Shown here piece by piece: positions 48,089 through 64,000 of a stretch of 64,000 nucleotides of DNA (positions are counted from its first letter, which is position 1; each line of letters opens with the position of its first letter). Made by a program: the position numbers and the translations under genes. The stretch is from Myxococcus guangdongensis (GTDB taxonomy: Bacteria > Myxococcota > Myxococcia > Myxococcales > Myxococcaceae): NCBI RefSeq assembly GCF_024198255.1, contig NZ_JAJVKW010000009.1:310001-374000 (forward strand), written 5' to 3'. The notes beneath the pieces are model-generated. The model was given only the letters and a program-made list of their open reading frames with translations, was not told the origin of the DNA and made no database searches.

Positions 48089-48187
48089 TTTTCCTGATTC
48101 ATCCGAGAAGTTTTTCTACACCAATCTTGACGGCCCCGACTCCCATAGGGATGCAGGCCGTTAGTCAAACCCAGAAGGACGAATTCA

Positions 48188-48559
48188 ATGGCTGACCTGA
48201 ATGCAATCGTTGAGCAGCTCTCCGGCCTGACCATCATCGAGGCCGCCAACCTGGTGAAGGCCCTCGAGGAGAAGTGGGGCGTCTCCGCCGCCGCCGTCGC
48301 CGTTTCCGCCGGCCCCGCCGCCGTCGCCGCGGCCCCGGTCGAGGAGAAGACGGAGTTCACGGTGGTGCTGTCGAACGCCGGCGCCAACAAGATCAACGTC
48401 ATCAAGGAGATCCGCGCCATCACCGGCCTGGGCCTGAAGGAGGCCAAGGACCTGGTCGAGGGCGCGCCCAAGACGGTCAAGGAGGGCGTCAACAAGGACG
48501 ACGCCAAGAAGATCAAGGACCAGCTCGTTGCCGCTGGCGCCACCGTCGACATCAAGTAA
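48188..48559 (+). CDS. rplL: 50S ribosomal protein L7/L12
   Basis: A 123-residue L7/L12, the flexible stalk that recruits translation GTPases. The N-terminal dimerisation helices are [27 protein letters not shown], the hinge is Ala/Pro/Val-rich ([17 protein letters not shown]) and the C-terminal domain has [38 protein letters not shown]. An imperfect hairpin 60 bases downstream precedes rpoB. Confidence 0.97.
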   Translation: MADLNAIVEQLSGLTIIEAANLVKALEEKWGVSAAAVAVSAGPAAVAAAPVEEKTEFTVVLSNAGANKINVIKEIRAITGLGLKEAKDLVEGAPKTVKEGVNKDDAKKIKDQLVAAGATVDIK

Positions 48560-48620
48560 GTCGCACAGGGGTTGCTTGGTTTCCGGGAATTTCCAAGCAG
48601 CCTCCTGACCGGATGAGCAG

Positions 48621-48653
48621 GCCGGCGCTCCCAGTAGGGGGGCTGCCGGCTTT
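48621..48653 (+). terminator. Attenuator-like hairpin between rplL and rpoB
   Basis: GCCGGC (48621-48626) pairs with GCCGGC (48645-48650), extended by a bulged GCTCCC/GGGGGC inner stem and an AGTA loop, then TTT. It lies 85 bases before rpoB. In E. coli a partial terminator in the same gap lowers rpoBC expression relative to ribosomal proteins. Confidence 0.6.
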
Positions 48654-48737
48654 GCCCATTTGACCGTTGCAAATTTCCCGGCGCCGCCGCGCGTTATTGA
48701 AGTTTGCCCCGCCCGAGCAGCAGTCCCCGGAGCCAGA

Positions 48738-52967
<4,230 letters not shown>

Positions 52968-52991
52968 GTTAGAGCCGGCGCGCCCGCCTGA

Positions 52992-53031
52992 CCGGCCGCC
53001 CGCCACCCCGTGAGGGGGTGGGCGCGGCCGG
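52992..53031 (+). other. Strong hairpin in the rpoB-rpoC gap
   Basis: CCGGCCGC (52992-52999) pairs with GCGGCCGG (53024-53031), and CCACCCC (53003-53009) with GGGGTGG (53015-53021). Together they make a two-part stem with a small internal loop. There is no T-run. It may be an RNase processing site or set the rpoB:rpoC ratio. Confidence 0.6.
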
Positions 53032-53100
53032 GTCCGGGGCGGGGGCCCGAATCAGCTGGCGTTCCCCACGGGGGACGCCTCACGAGATTTCGGAGGCAAC

Positions 53101-57315
<4,215 letters not shown>

Positions 57316-57358
57316 CGCTCGCCGGGTCGCCCCTCGGGCGAACCTGGGTGCAGTCCTC

Positions 57359-57399
57359 CCGCCGCTCCGGTCTTCGTGCCGGGGCGGCGGTTTCATTTT
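57359..57399 (+). terminator. Intrinsic terminator after rpoC
   Basis: A 12-bp stem (57359-57370 with 57379-57390, one G-U) and an 8-base loop, followed by TTTCATTTT. It lies 43 bases after the rpoC stop and closes the ribosomal protein/polymerase operon. Confidence 0.85.
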
Positions 57400-57435
57400 C
57401 GGACCCAGTTAGTCGGGCTTTCCTGGACGTCTGTC

Positions 57436-57463
57436 TTGACGGCCATGGCGCGCTGCGTTAAGT
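57436..57463 (+). promoter_or_regulatory. Promoter of the phasin-like gene
   Basis: TTGACG (57436-57441) and TTAAGT (57458-57463), 16 bases apart, form a sigma70-type promoter about 70 bases before the next start codon and just after the rpoC terminator. Confidence 0.55.
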
Positions 57464-57531
57464 TTCGCGCGGAGAGTTTGACTCATTGGGTTACTGCCCG
57501 GTGGTGCCGGGTGAAAAGGGGAGGACGACAC

Positions 57532-58041
57532 ATGGCCACGACGAAGCAGGTGGACACGACGAAGCAGGCGGAGACGAAGCACGAGGAGACGACCCCCGAG
57601 GTGGACGCGAGCGCCGAGGCGGCGAAGGGCGGTTTCTCCAACGTGGAGGTCTTCCTGAAGGCGCAGCTCGCCCAGGCGCAGAAGCGCATCGAGGAGCTGG
57701 AGGGTGAGGCCGGCAAGGTGGTGAAGGCGCTGGACGCCCGCCGTCAGGAGGCCACGAAGGAGGCCCAGGCCCTGTGGACCCGGTTCCAGGCCGGAGAGCT
57801 GCTCGCGGACCCGCGCGTGAAGGAGCTGGGCAAGAAGGTGGACGCGGCCGGCGCCGAGCTGAAGAAGCGCCTGGACGGGCTGCAGACCAAGGTGGTGGGC
57901 GCGGTGGGCGTGGCCAGCCAGTCCCAGCTGCAGGAGCTCAACAAGGAGCTGTCCAAGCTGTCGCGCAAGGTGGACTCGCTCTTGAAGCCCATCCGACGCT
58001 CGGGTGCCTCGAAGGGCACCGACTCCGCGCCCCGCGCCTGA
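57532..58041 (+). CDS. Phasin-like coiled-coil protein 1
   Basis: A 169-residue, highly charged helical protein. After a Thr/Glu/Lys-rich start (TKQVDTTKQAETKHEETTPE), the core (about residues 40-155) is a long coiled coil with heptads: LKAQLAQAQKRIEELEGEAGKVVKALDARR, ELKKRLDGLQTKVVG and LQELNKELSKLSRKVDSLLK. The C-terminus is basic. The pattern is that of phasins or granule-associated proteins, which coat polyhydroxyalkanoate or lipid granules, but such helices are not diagnostic. GGGGAGGACGACAC is a strong ribosome site. It has its own promoter after rpoC. Confidence 0.75.
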   Translation: MATTKQVDTTKQAETKHEETTPEVDASAEAAKGGFSNVEVFLKAQLAQAQKRIEELEGEAGKVVKALDARRQEATKEAQALWTRFQAGELLADPRVKELGKKVDAAGAELKKRLDGLQTKVVGAVGVASQSQLQELNKELSKLSRKVDSLLKPIRRSGASKGTDSAPRA

Positions 58042-58212
58042 ACAGCGACGCGTGGTTGACGCATGGTGCCCCCTTCCCACTCCACGAGTGGACATGAGGG
58101 AGGGGAGGGGGCTCGTTCTCGTTTCCTTCACCCCGGGGGTGTGATTACGTGGCAGGTCCGTTCGACTGTTCCAGGCCCACGGGTCTGGTACACCCCCTCC
58201 CGGAGAGACCCA

Positions 58213-58563
58213 TTGGACAACAAGCCCGAGGCCCCCCGAGAGAAGAACCCTGTCGCGGAAACTTTTGAGCGCATCTGGAGTCAGGCGCTCCTCGCGGTGA
58301 ACACCGCGGAAGAGGAGGCCTCCCGCGCGGTGCAGAAGGTGGCGTCCGTGGCCGGCTGGAGCCAGGACGAGGTGAAGCGCCAGGCCCAGGCCTTCTCGGA
58401 CCGGCTGGCGGGTCACCGGAAGGACTTGGAGCACAACGTGGAGGACCGGGTTCGCACGGCCCTCACGCGGATGAAGCTCCCCCGTCGCGAGGAGCTCCAG
58501 GCGTTCGGCTCCCGGTTGGAGCGCCTGGCCGAGCGCATCCAGGCCCTGGAGCAACGCAAGTGA
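58213..58563 (+). CDS. Phasin-like coiled-coil protein 2
   Basis: A 116-residue helical protein starting with TTG (LDNKPEAPREKNP), preceded by GGAGAGACCCA. ETFERIWSQALLAVNTAEEEASRAVQKVASVAGWSQDEV and the following helix (RRLAGHRK..VRTALTRMKLPRREELQAFGSRLERLAERIQALEQ) resemble the PhaF/PhaI-type phasin superfamily domain more closely than the first protein. A granule or membrane-associated scaffold is likely but unproven. Its stop overlaps the GTG of the transglycosylase gene (GTGA), so the two are translationally coupled. Confidence 0.75.
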   Translation: MDNKPEAPREKNPVAETFERIWSQALLAVNTAEEEASRAVQKVASVAGWSQDEVKRQAQAFSDRLAGHRKDLEHNVEDRVRTALTRMKLPRREELQAFGSRLERLAERIQALEQRK

Positions 58564-59300
58564 CTTCTCCCGCCCCCACGGGCGGGAGGTCGTTCGCGAC
58601 GCGTTTCTTCGAATCTCTCCACGCTCTGAGCTCAGGCTGTTCCCGACTCCCCCTGCTGGCGGGGGTGGCGCTCGTCATGTCCGCGCGGCTGGTGCCGCTG
58701 CTGGAGGAGCGCTCGGTCCAGCCTGTCCTTCCCGAGCGCGTGGTCGCCGAGAGCCCCTCTCCGGAGGCGTCCCTCATCGACCTCGTGCTCGCCAGGCGGG
58801 CTCCGGGCCTGGGCCTCACGCTGCGCCGGCAGCTGGGGAACGCCATCGCCGAGGAGGCCCGGACGGCGGGGTATGATCCGCTCCTGGTGCTGGCGCTCAT
58901 CGACGTGGAGTCGGACTTCGCCGAGGAGGCCGTGTCCGACAAGGGCGCGCGGGGGCTGATGCAGATCAAGCCCAGCACGCTCCACTTCCTGGCGGAGAAG
59001 GAGGGCCTTCGCCTCTCCCGGGAAGAGGTGACGGCCGACACGGCGCTGTGCGTGCGGCTGGGCATCCGTTACCTGCGCTCGCTGCAGGACCGCTTCGGCG
59101 GCGACCTGGAGATGGCGCTGATGGCCTACAACGCCGGCCCCACCCGCATCCGCAACGCCATCAAGCAGGGTGAGCTGGACCGCTTCCGGCGCTACCCCCG
59201 AGCCGTCCGCCGCGACTTCCGCCGCTTCCGCGAGGGCCATGGCCTGGGCGGTGATTGGGCGCTCGCCCAGCGCGAGGCGGACCCGGTCCCCACGCCCTGA
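58560..59300 (+). CDS. Lytic transglycosylase (SLT domain)
   Basis: A 246-residue membrane-anchored or exported lytic transglycosylase that cleaves peptidoglycan glycan strands to 1,6-anhydro products. A hydrophobic segment at about residues 30-48 is the anchor. The SLT domain from about residue 85 has LALIDVESDFAEEAVSDKGARGLMQIKPSTL, with catalytic Glu117, and ALMAYNAGPTRIRNAIKQG. The start GTG overlaps the stop of the preceding gene. It is the only peptidoglycan enzyme in this cluster. Confidence 0.9.
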   Translation: MTSPAPTGGRSFATRFFESLHALSSGCSRLPLLAGVALVMSARLVPLLEERSVQPVLPERVVAESPSPEASLIDLVLARRAPGLGLTLRRQLGNAIAEEARTAGYDPLLVLALIDVESDFAEEAVSDKGARGLMQIKPSTLHFLAEKEGLRLSREEVTADTALCVRLGIRYLRSLQDRFGGDLEMALMAYNAGPTRIRNAIKQGELDRFRRYPRAVRRDFRRFREGHGLGGDWALAQREADPVPTP

Positions 59301-59429
59301 TACACCCCAGGTGAATCTCGCCGCGCCATGGCCGCTCCAAGCGGAGGCATGTGCGCCTTGTCCCGGTCCCCAGGGTGCGCTAAGCGTTGCAAGTGCCCGG
59401 GACTGTTGGAGATTCCAAGGAGTGAACCC

Positions 59430-60146
59430 ATGAATCGGCCCTTTTCGCGCGCGGCGCTCGTCGCCACCCTGGTGACGCTCGCCCCGCTGAGCAGCCTCGC
59501 GGGCTCCGTCTATCTCAACGGCGTGTTGATCGACGGCGTCACCAACCAGAAGTTCGAGAAGGCCTCCGTCCGCATCGACGAGGCTGGCAACGTCCACATC
59601 GAGGCGGCGGGGTACCGCGTCTCGACGGTGACGACGCCCACCCCGGCGGCGCCCACGCCGAGCGCGGCGCAGGCGGTGGTGCCCGCGGGCGGCGCCGCCA
59701 CGGCGGCTCCGGCGGCCCAGGCGGTGCCCACGGCGGGGACGGCTTCGGCGCAGCCGGCGGTGGCCACGGCCACGCAGCAGCCGACGCGCATCACCCAGCG
59801 CTACTGGCTGGTGACGGAGCAGACCGTGCCCGGGATGACGGAGTACGACATCGAGGTGTACGTGAACTCCCGGTGGCTGCGGAAGCTGCGTGGCAACGAG
59901 GACCAGGTGGTCGCGGACATCACCCAGCACCTCAAGCCCGGGGCGAACCAGGTGATGTTGATGGCCCGGAAGATTTCCACCGGCTCCAAGCGCAGCGATT
60001 CGCCCAAGCACCTGTTCCGGGTCATCATTGGCGAGGGTAACGAGGGCGGTGGCAACGTGATGATCGACAACCCGCTCATCCGCTTCCAGACGTCGGCGGC
60101 GGAGTCGAAGGACATCACGCAGGAGTTCACCCTCACCACGCGCTGA
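59430..60146 (+). CDS. Exported two-domain protein with Ala/Pro linker
   Basis: A 238-residue protein with a signal peptide (MNRPFSRAALVATLVTLAPL, cleavage after SSLA). A short N-terminal beta domain (GSVYLNGVLIDGVTNQKFEKASVRIDEAGNVHIEAAGYRV) is followed by an Ala/Thr/Pro/Gln linker of about 60 residues. A C-terminal domain comes last (ITQRYWLVTEQTVPGMTEYDIEVYVNSRWLRKL, LMARKI) that looks like a beta-sandwich. The N-terminal part is reminiscent of PEGA-like domains. No function is known to me. AAGGAGTGAACCC gives a strong ribosome site. It is followed closely by three more genes, including tgl. Confidence 0.75.
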   Translation: MNRPFSRAALVATLVTLAPLSSLAGSVYLNGVLIDGVTNQKFEKASVRIDEAGNVHIEAAGYRVSTVTTPTPAAPTPSAAQAVVPAGGAATAAPAAQAVPTAGTASAQPAVATATQQPTRITQRYWLVTEQTVPGMTEYDIEVYVNSRWLRKLRGNEDQVVADITQHLKPGANQVMLMARKISTGSKRSDSPKHLFRVIIGEGNEGGGNVMIDNPLIRFQTSAAESKDITQEFTLTTR

Positions 60147-60171
60147 GGGGCGAGACTCTCGGAGACACGAC

Positions 60172-60636
60172 GTGTTCAACCTGGACGAGCGCTACCGCGG
60201 CCTTCCCGCGACGCGCGAGCAGATCCTCGCGCTGCACACCTCGCTCAACACGCCGCACGTGGCCATCCCCGGCAAGCAGGCCGGGCCGGCCCAGGCGTTC
60301 GTGGTGGGGCTGCGCGGAGGGCAGGGCGCCGCCGTCTTCGTGTACCTGTACCTGGCCGAGGCCGAGGACTGCGCGGTGTACCTGTCCGGGCGCCGCAACA
60401 CGACGGCGGACGAGTACCGCGAGGACGAGTCGGACGCGCTCGCGTTCGTCGAGTCGCTCGGCTTCATGATGGATGACGCCAACTGGCGCGGTCAGCCCCC
60501 GGAGCAGCAGGACGAGTGGCTCAAGACGCTGCCGGTCTTCTTCAAGGACCCCACGCTGGTGCCCGCGGTGAAGGCTCGCGCCGAAGAGAAGAAGAACGTC
60601 ACCACCACCCTGGGCCGCTTCCTCGCGGCCTTCTGA
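60172..60636 (+). CDS. Conserved hypothetical protein (154 aa)
   Basis: A soluble 154-residue protein with GTG start (MFNLDERYRGLPATREQI). It reads as alpha/beta: AFVVGLRGGQGAAVFVYLYLAEAEDCAVYLSGRRN followed by EDESDALAFVESLGFMMDDANWRG, then a helical end. I do not recognise a family. It lies 25 bases after the previous gene and 33 before tgl, so it belongs to the same transcript and may serve pilus or envelope assembly; that is inference from position only. Confidence 0.75.
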   Translation: MFNLDERYRGLPATREQILALHTSLNTPHVAIPGKQAGPAQAFVVGLRGGQGAAVFVYLYLAEAEDCAVYLSGRRNTTADEYREDESDALAFVESLGFMMDDANWRGQPPEQQDEWLKTLPVFFKDPTLVPAVKARAEEKKNVTTTLGRFLAAF

Positions 60637-60669
60637 GTCTTGCTCACCCCCGTCGTCGAGAACCGTCCC

Positions 60670-61419
60670 ATGCTCCGCTTCGCCTCCGCGCTCCTCGCGC
60701 TCGTGCTCGCCGGCTGTGCCCATGTCCCCTCGGAGAAGGAGCGCCGCAAGGCGGAGATCCACTACGACCTGGCGCTCCAGGCCCAGCAGCAGGGCCACGT
60801 CCAGGACGCGCTGCGCGAGCTGCAGGTGTCGCTGGAGAACGACCCGGACTATCCGGAGGCGAACAACGCCATCGGCATCCTGCTGCACCTGGTCTTCGCG
60901 CGGCCGGGGGAGGCCATGGGGCACTATGAGCGCGCCTTGAAGGTGCGCCCCACCTTCTCCGAGGCCCGCACCAATCTGGCCAACGTGCACCTGGACCAGG
61001 GTCGCTACGACGAGGCCATCAAGCTGTACGAGCAGGTCCTCAACGACATGCTCTACGTGACGCCCTACATCGCGCAGGGCAACATGGGCTGGGCGCTGTA
61101 CAAGAAGGGTGAGACGCAGCGGGCGGTGGGCAGCCTCAAGGCGGCGGTGACGACCAACCCCGGCTTCTGCATGGGCTACCGCAACCTGGGCATCATCTTC
61201 GACGAGACGGGCAAGCTGGACGATTCGTGCCGCAATTTCTCCCGCTACCGTGAGAACTGCCCGGAAGCAGCCGATGCCCACATGCGCGAGGGCGTGTGCC
61301 TGGCGAAGCTGGGACAGGCCGAAGGGGCCCGGCAGGCCTTCTCCACCTGTGAGGCCAAGGCGAAGGCGGGCGAACAGGAGCTGAGGGACGACTGCCGAAG
61401 GCTGCTCGAAAAGCTCTAG
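60670..61419 (+). CDS. tgl: TPR lipoprotein, type IV pilus pilotin Tgl
   Basis: A 249-residue outer-membrane lipoprotein matching Tgl, the pilotin that helps PilQ secretin assemble (PilF/PilW family). The signal ends in the lipobox VLAGC. Six TPR-like repeats follow: HYDLALQAQQQGHVQDALRELQVSL, PEANNAIGILLHLVF, SEARTNLANVHLDQGRYDEAIKLYEQVL, GWALYKKGETQRAVGSL, YRNLGIIFDETGKLDDSC and DAHMREGVCLAKLG. Cysteines in the last third are also a Tgl feature as I remember it. Tgl is required for S-motility and is transferable between cells. The ATG at 60670 is taken because it gives the lipobox. Confidence 0.7.
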   Translation: MLRFASALLALVLAGCAHVPSEKERRKAEIHYDLALQAQQQGHVQDALRELQVSLENDPDYPEANNAIGILLHLVFARPGEAMGHYERALKVRPTFSEARTNLANVHLDQGRYDEAIKLYEQVLNDMLYVTPYIAQGNMGWALYKKGETQRAVGSLKAAVTTNPGFCMGYRNLGIIFDETGKLDDSCRNFSRYRENCPEAADAHMREGVCLAKLGQAEGARQAFSTCEAKAKAGEQELRDDCRRLLEKL

Positions 61420-61441
61420 TCTTCTGCTATCTGGGCGCACC

Positions 61442-61828
61442 GTGGACCACGTCGACTTCGGCAAGTACCTCAGCCAGCAGCGGGAGCTTCGAGGGATGTC
61501 TCGCGAGGATGTCGCGCGAGAGACCAAGATTCCCCCGACGCTCATCTCCGCGCTCGAAGCAGGGCAGGTGGAGCGGCTGCCCTCGCGCATCTTCGTGGTG
61601 AACTACATCAAGGCGTACGCCCAGGTGATTGGCCTGTCGCCCGAGGAGGCCATCCTCCGGTACGAGGAGGTGGACCGCTCGGTGCCGGCGCCGTCGCCCG
61701 CGCAGCTGGAGCAGGAGCGCCGCAAGCGGGCCTACGTGGGGCTGTCCGTCCTCCTGGTGGCCCTGGCGCTGGGCCTCTACGTGTTCCTCGTGCTGAGCGG
61801 GAAGCTTCCTTCTCCGCTCGCGCGTTGA
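61442..61828 (+). CDS. RodZ-like HTH-TM protein
   Basis: A 128-residue protein with GTG start. Residues 5-65 are a Cro/C1-type helix-turn-helix of the RodZ class (GKYLSQQRELRGMSREDVARETKIPPTLISALEAGQVERLP), then a charged stretch and one membrane helix (AYVGLSVLLVALALGLYVFLVL). RodZ links MreB to the wall machinery, but the periplasmic domain is absent here. It is a short, cytoplasm-facing membrane HTH protein. It lies 22 bases after tgl and its stop overlaps the recO region. Confidence 0.8.
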   Translation: MDHVDFGKYLSQQRELRGMSREDVARETKIPPTLISALEAGQVERLPSRIFVVNYIKAYAQVIGLSPEEAILRYEEVDRSVPAPSPAQLEQERRKRAYVGLSVLLVALALGLYVFLVLSGKLPSPLAR

Positions 61829-61836
61829 ATGACGCC

Positions 61837-62571
61837 ATGGAGCGCTACGACGACGATGCGCTCGTGCTGTCCACCGTGGACTACGGCGAGTCGGACCGGC
61901 TCGTCACGCTGCTGACGCGCGAGCATGGGAAGCTGACGGCCTTCGCCGCGGGGGCACGCAAGAGCAAGCGGCGCTTCGCGGGCGCGCTGGAGCCGTTCAT
62001 GCGGCTGCGCGTGCACATCGTCGAGACGCGCGGCTCCACGGTGCGGCTGGACTCCACCGACATCGTCGCCGGGTACTACGCCGCGCGCGAGGACCTGTCG
62101 CTCATCGCCCGGGCCCTGTACTCGGTGGAGCTGTGCCGCGAGCTGACGCGAGACCATGAGCCGCACCCGGAGCTCTTCGTCCTGCTCGAGGGCTACCTGG
62201 GCCGCCTGGACGCGAAGGAGGCGGGGCCCACGTCGCTGCTGGCCTTCGAGCTGTCGGCGCTCGCCCACGCGGGCCTGATGCCGCGCTTCGATGCGTGCTC
62301 GCTGTGTGGCGGCGCGCCCGGTGAGCACCCGCGCTTCGACCAGGCGCACGGCGGCGCGGTATGCGAGGCGTGCAGCGTCCGGGCCCGGGAGGCGGTGCTC
62401 GTCCCCTCCGCGCTGCTGTCCGGCCTGCGGGCGCTCCAGGAAGGGGCCCGCACGCCTCTGCCCCCGGACCTGCGTGCCCGCGCCCGGAGCCTGCTCAACG
62501 TGTTCATCGCCCACCACCTGGGACGACGCCTCAAGAGCGTGGACTTCATGGCCCAGGTGGGACTGGACTGA
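61837..62571 (+). CDS. recO: DNA repair protein RecO
   Basis: RecO loads RecA with RecR/RecF at gaps. The 244-residue protein has the N-terminal OB domain (DDDALVLSTVDYGESDRLVTLLTREHGKLTAFAAGARKSKRRFAGALEP). A helical middle comes next, then the four-cysteine zinc motif CSLCGG...CEAC. The ATG at 61837 gives the usual start; a TTG at 61825 overlapping the preceding stop would add four residues. The gene is part of the tgl transcript by spacing. Confidence 0.93.
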   Translation: MERYDDDALVLSTVDYGESDRLVTLLTREHGKLTAFAAGARKSKRRFAGALEPFMRLRVHIVETRGSTVRLDSTDIVAGYYAAREDLSLIARALYSVELCRELTRDHEPHPELFVLLEGYLGRLDAKEAGPTSLLAFELSALAHAGLMPRFDACSLCGGAPGEHPRFDQAHGGAVCEACSVRAREAVLVPSALLSGLRALQEGARTPLPPDLRARARSLLNVFIAHHLGRRLKSVDFMAQVGLD

Positions 62572-62614
62572 CGCGGTTTCCGACGTCGCGACGCCGTCAC
62601 ACGAGAGAGGTCAC

Positions 62615-63619
62615 ATGAGCGAGGGGCAGGAGTCGCCGCTGGACGTGGTGTGCTTCGGTGAGACGCTGGTGGACTTCCTCCCCTCCGAGCAGGGCAAGCG
62701 CGTGCGTGACGTGCCCGCGTGGCACCCGTGTCCCGGTGGCTCTCCGGCCAACGTCTCCGTGGGACTGGCGAGGCTGGGGTTGAAGCCCGCGATGCTCGGC
62801 GTGGTGGGCTCGGATGAGTTCGGCCACTTCCTCAAAGACAGTCTGTCGCGCGAGGGCGTGGACGTCAGCCACCTGCGACAGACGACGGAGGCTCGCACCG
62901 GGCTGGTGTTCATCTCCCTGGATGCGAAAGGTGAGCGCAGCTTCACCTTCTTCCGCACCCGCTCCGCGGAGTTCCTGCTGGGACAGGCCGACGTGGACGC
63001 GGACTTCCTGCTTGGAGCCCGCGCGGTGCACTGTGGCTCCAACTCCCTGCAGCGAGAGGACGCCCAGCTCGCGACGCTGCGGATGCTCGGTCTGGCGCGT
63101 GAGGCGGACCGCATCGTCAGCTGTGATCCGAACCTGCGACTGCATGCGTGGGAAGATCCGACGCAGCTCCAGACGCTGCTCGCGCGGATGCTGCCGTTGT
63201 GCACCGTGGTGAAGCTGTCCGAGGAGGAGATCGGCTTCGTCACCGGCACCGAGTCTCCCGAGGAGGCGCTCACGCGACTGTCCGCCATGGGCGTGAAGCT
63301 GCCGGTGGTGACGCTCGGCGAGCGGGGCGCGCTGTTCCGCTGGAAGGGGGAGGACGTCCATGTGCCAGCGCCGCGCACGCGGGTGGTGGACACCACGGGC
63401 GCGGGGGATGGCTTCGTCGCGGGGCTCCTCCACGGGCTGGTGCGTTGGTACGGCGGAACCCGTGCGCTGGAGTCCGCCACGCGCGAGGAGCTGGTGGTGC
63501 TGGCGACGTTCGCGTGCGCCGTGGGCTCGAGGGTCGTCGAGAGGCCCGGCGCGGTGGAGGGCCTGCCACACGCGGAGGAGCTCTCCTCGGTGTGGCCCTC
63601 CCGACCAGGCGCTCGCTGA
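62615..63619 (+). CDS. PfkB-family carbohydrate kinase (fructokinase-like)
   Basis: A 334-residue ribokinase/PfkB kinase. DVVCFGETLVDFLPSEQG is the N-terminal substrate region, PCPGGSPANVSVGLARLG is PfkB signature 1, and DTTGAGDGFVAGLLHGL is signature 2 with the catalytic Asp. These features and the length match fructokinases/2-keto-3-deoxygluconate kinases, so fructose is the best guess; the substrate is not certain. The ATG at 62615 follows a GAGAGG site. It is 43 bases after recO. Confidence 0.9.
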   Translation: MSEGQESPLDVVCFGETLVDFLPSEQGKRVRDVPAWHPCPGGSPANVSVGLARLGLKPAMLGVVGSDEFGHFLKDSLSREGVDVSHLRQTTEARTGLVFISLDAKGERSFTFFRTRSAEFLLGQADVDADFLLGARAVHCGSNSLQREDAQLATLRMLGLAREADRIVSCDPNLRLHAWEDPTQLQTLLARMLPLCTVVKLSEEEIGFVTGTESPEEALTRLSAMGVKLPVVTLGERGALFRWKGEDVHVPAPRTRVVDTTGAGDGFVAGLLHGLVRWYGGTRALESATREELVVLATFACAVGSRVVERPGAVEGLPHAEELSSVWPSRPGAR

Positions 63620-63630
63620 GCGGTTCGCGT

Positions 63631-64000
63631 CTACTCCGGCGAGACGCGTGTCAGGAACGAGTCCGTCGACGACCTCCCCGTCACCGGGCCCGCGCCGAAG
63701 TCCAACGTCCCGAGCAGGCGTCCCCACAGGACGACATCCCGTCGACCCGCTGTGACGACACGCTGCGCGGACTGGTTGCCCAGGTCGCCGAAGCCTCGGC
63801 TCCACCACGTCTCGCCGTCGCGACCGAGCTTCACCACGTAGACATCATCGCCCCCCGCGCTCGTCAGCGGTCCGTCACCGAAGTCGATGCGACTGCTGAA
63901 CGTGCCCGTCACCACGGGGCTGCCCAAGGGGTCGACGTCCACGTCGTAGGCCCAGTCGAAGCCGGGGCCGCCGAAGCTCCGGCTCCAGCGGTTGTTGCCA
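63631..64000 (-). CDS. C-terminal part of a beta-propeller (SBBP) repeat protein, cut by window edge
   Basis: The 3' end (about 123 residues) of a leftward gene that continues beyond base 64000. It contains repeats of the SBBP/beta-propeller type: RWSRSFGGPGFDWAYDV, GSPVVTGTFSSRIDFGDGPLTSAGGDDVYVVKLGRDGETWWSRGFGDLGN and VVLWGRLLGTLDFGAGPVTG. Each W-S-R...FG...G and DFGxGP-LT block is one blade. Such proteins are common secreted or surface proteins in myxobacteria. The start, signal peptide and total length cannot be seen. It converges on the PfkB kinase with 11 bases between the stops. Confidence 0.75.
   Translation of the reverse strand, partial: GNNRWSRSFGGPGFDWAYDVDVDPLGSPVVTGTFSSRIDFGDGPLTSAGGDDVYVVKLGRDGETWWSRGFGDLGNQSAQRVVTAGRRDVVLWGRLLGTLDFGAGPVTGRSSTDSFLTRVSPE

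Overview
The window is a GC-rich (roughly 70 %), gene-dense chromosome segment of a myxobacterium, most likely Myxococcaceae (Myxococcus/Corallococcus group). Three things point there: two members of the Myxococcus-restricted DUF2378 (TIGR02265) family, a VWA lipoprotein that reads as the gliding adhesin CglB, and a TPR lipoprotein that reads as the type IV pilus pilotin Tgl. There is no insertion sequence, prophage, CRISPR array or rRNA operon.

Layout. 0-4 kb: a leftward run (DjlA-like co-chaperone, Smr-domain protein, an atypical adenosine-deaminase homologue, 5' part of pyrD), divergent from folD. 4-13.6 kb is the most accessory part: secreted lipase, two DUF2378 paralogues, a DUF937-TM-OmpA protein, an ADP-ribosylglycohydrolase, a membrane histidine kinase preceded by a near-perfect dyad, two paralogous secreted four-cysteine proteins and a small membrane protein coupled to metF. 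14.5-19 kb: the glycine cleavage operon gcvT-gcvH-gcvP behind a recognisable sigma70-type promoter. 19-25 kb: CDF metal transporter, TonB-C protein, SpoIID/LytB lipoprotein, secreted beta-helix protein, tRNA-Cys. 25-38.7 kb: LCAD-type acyl-CoA dehydrogenase, rhodanese, aspartate-semialdehyde dehydrogenase, 7Fe ferredoxin, a FliK-like orphan, MFS transporter, GNAT, HrpB helicase (with a duplicated 5' end), a low-complexity protein, HAD phosphatase, HEAT-repeat and DsrE proteins.

39-57 kb is the conserved core: cglB, a RimK-type ATP-grasp ligase, a secreted protein, rlmB, four tRNAs (Thr-TGT, Tyr, Gly-TCC, Thr-GGT), tuf, rpmG, tRNA-Trp, secE, nusG, rplK, rplA, rplJ, rplL, rpoB and rpoC. Hairpins between rplA and rplJ, between rplL and rpoB, between rpoB and rpoC and after rpoC suggest internal attenuation or processing, and rplJ has a long leader resembling the L10 autoregulatory RNA. 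57.5-64 kb: two phasin-like coiled-coil proteins, a lytic transglycosylase, two proteins of unknown function, tgl, an HTH-TM protein, recO and a PfkB sugar kinase, then the end of a beta-propeller repeat protein that runs off the window.

No single locus is clearly a new system. The best leads are the 138-bp duplication at the start of hrpB, the ADA homologue that has lost two substrate-contact aspartates, the dyad before the orphan kinase, the two secreted four-cysteine proteins, and the compact envelope cluster from the phasin-like genes to tgl. All calls are by reading motifs; no database search was run.
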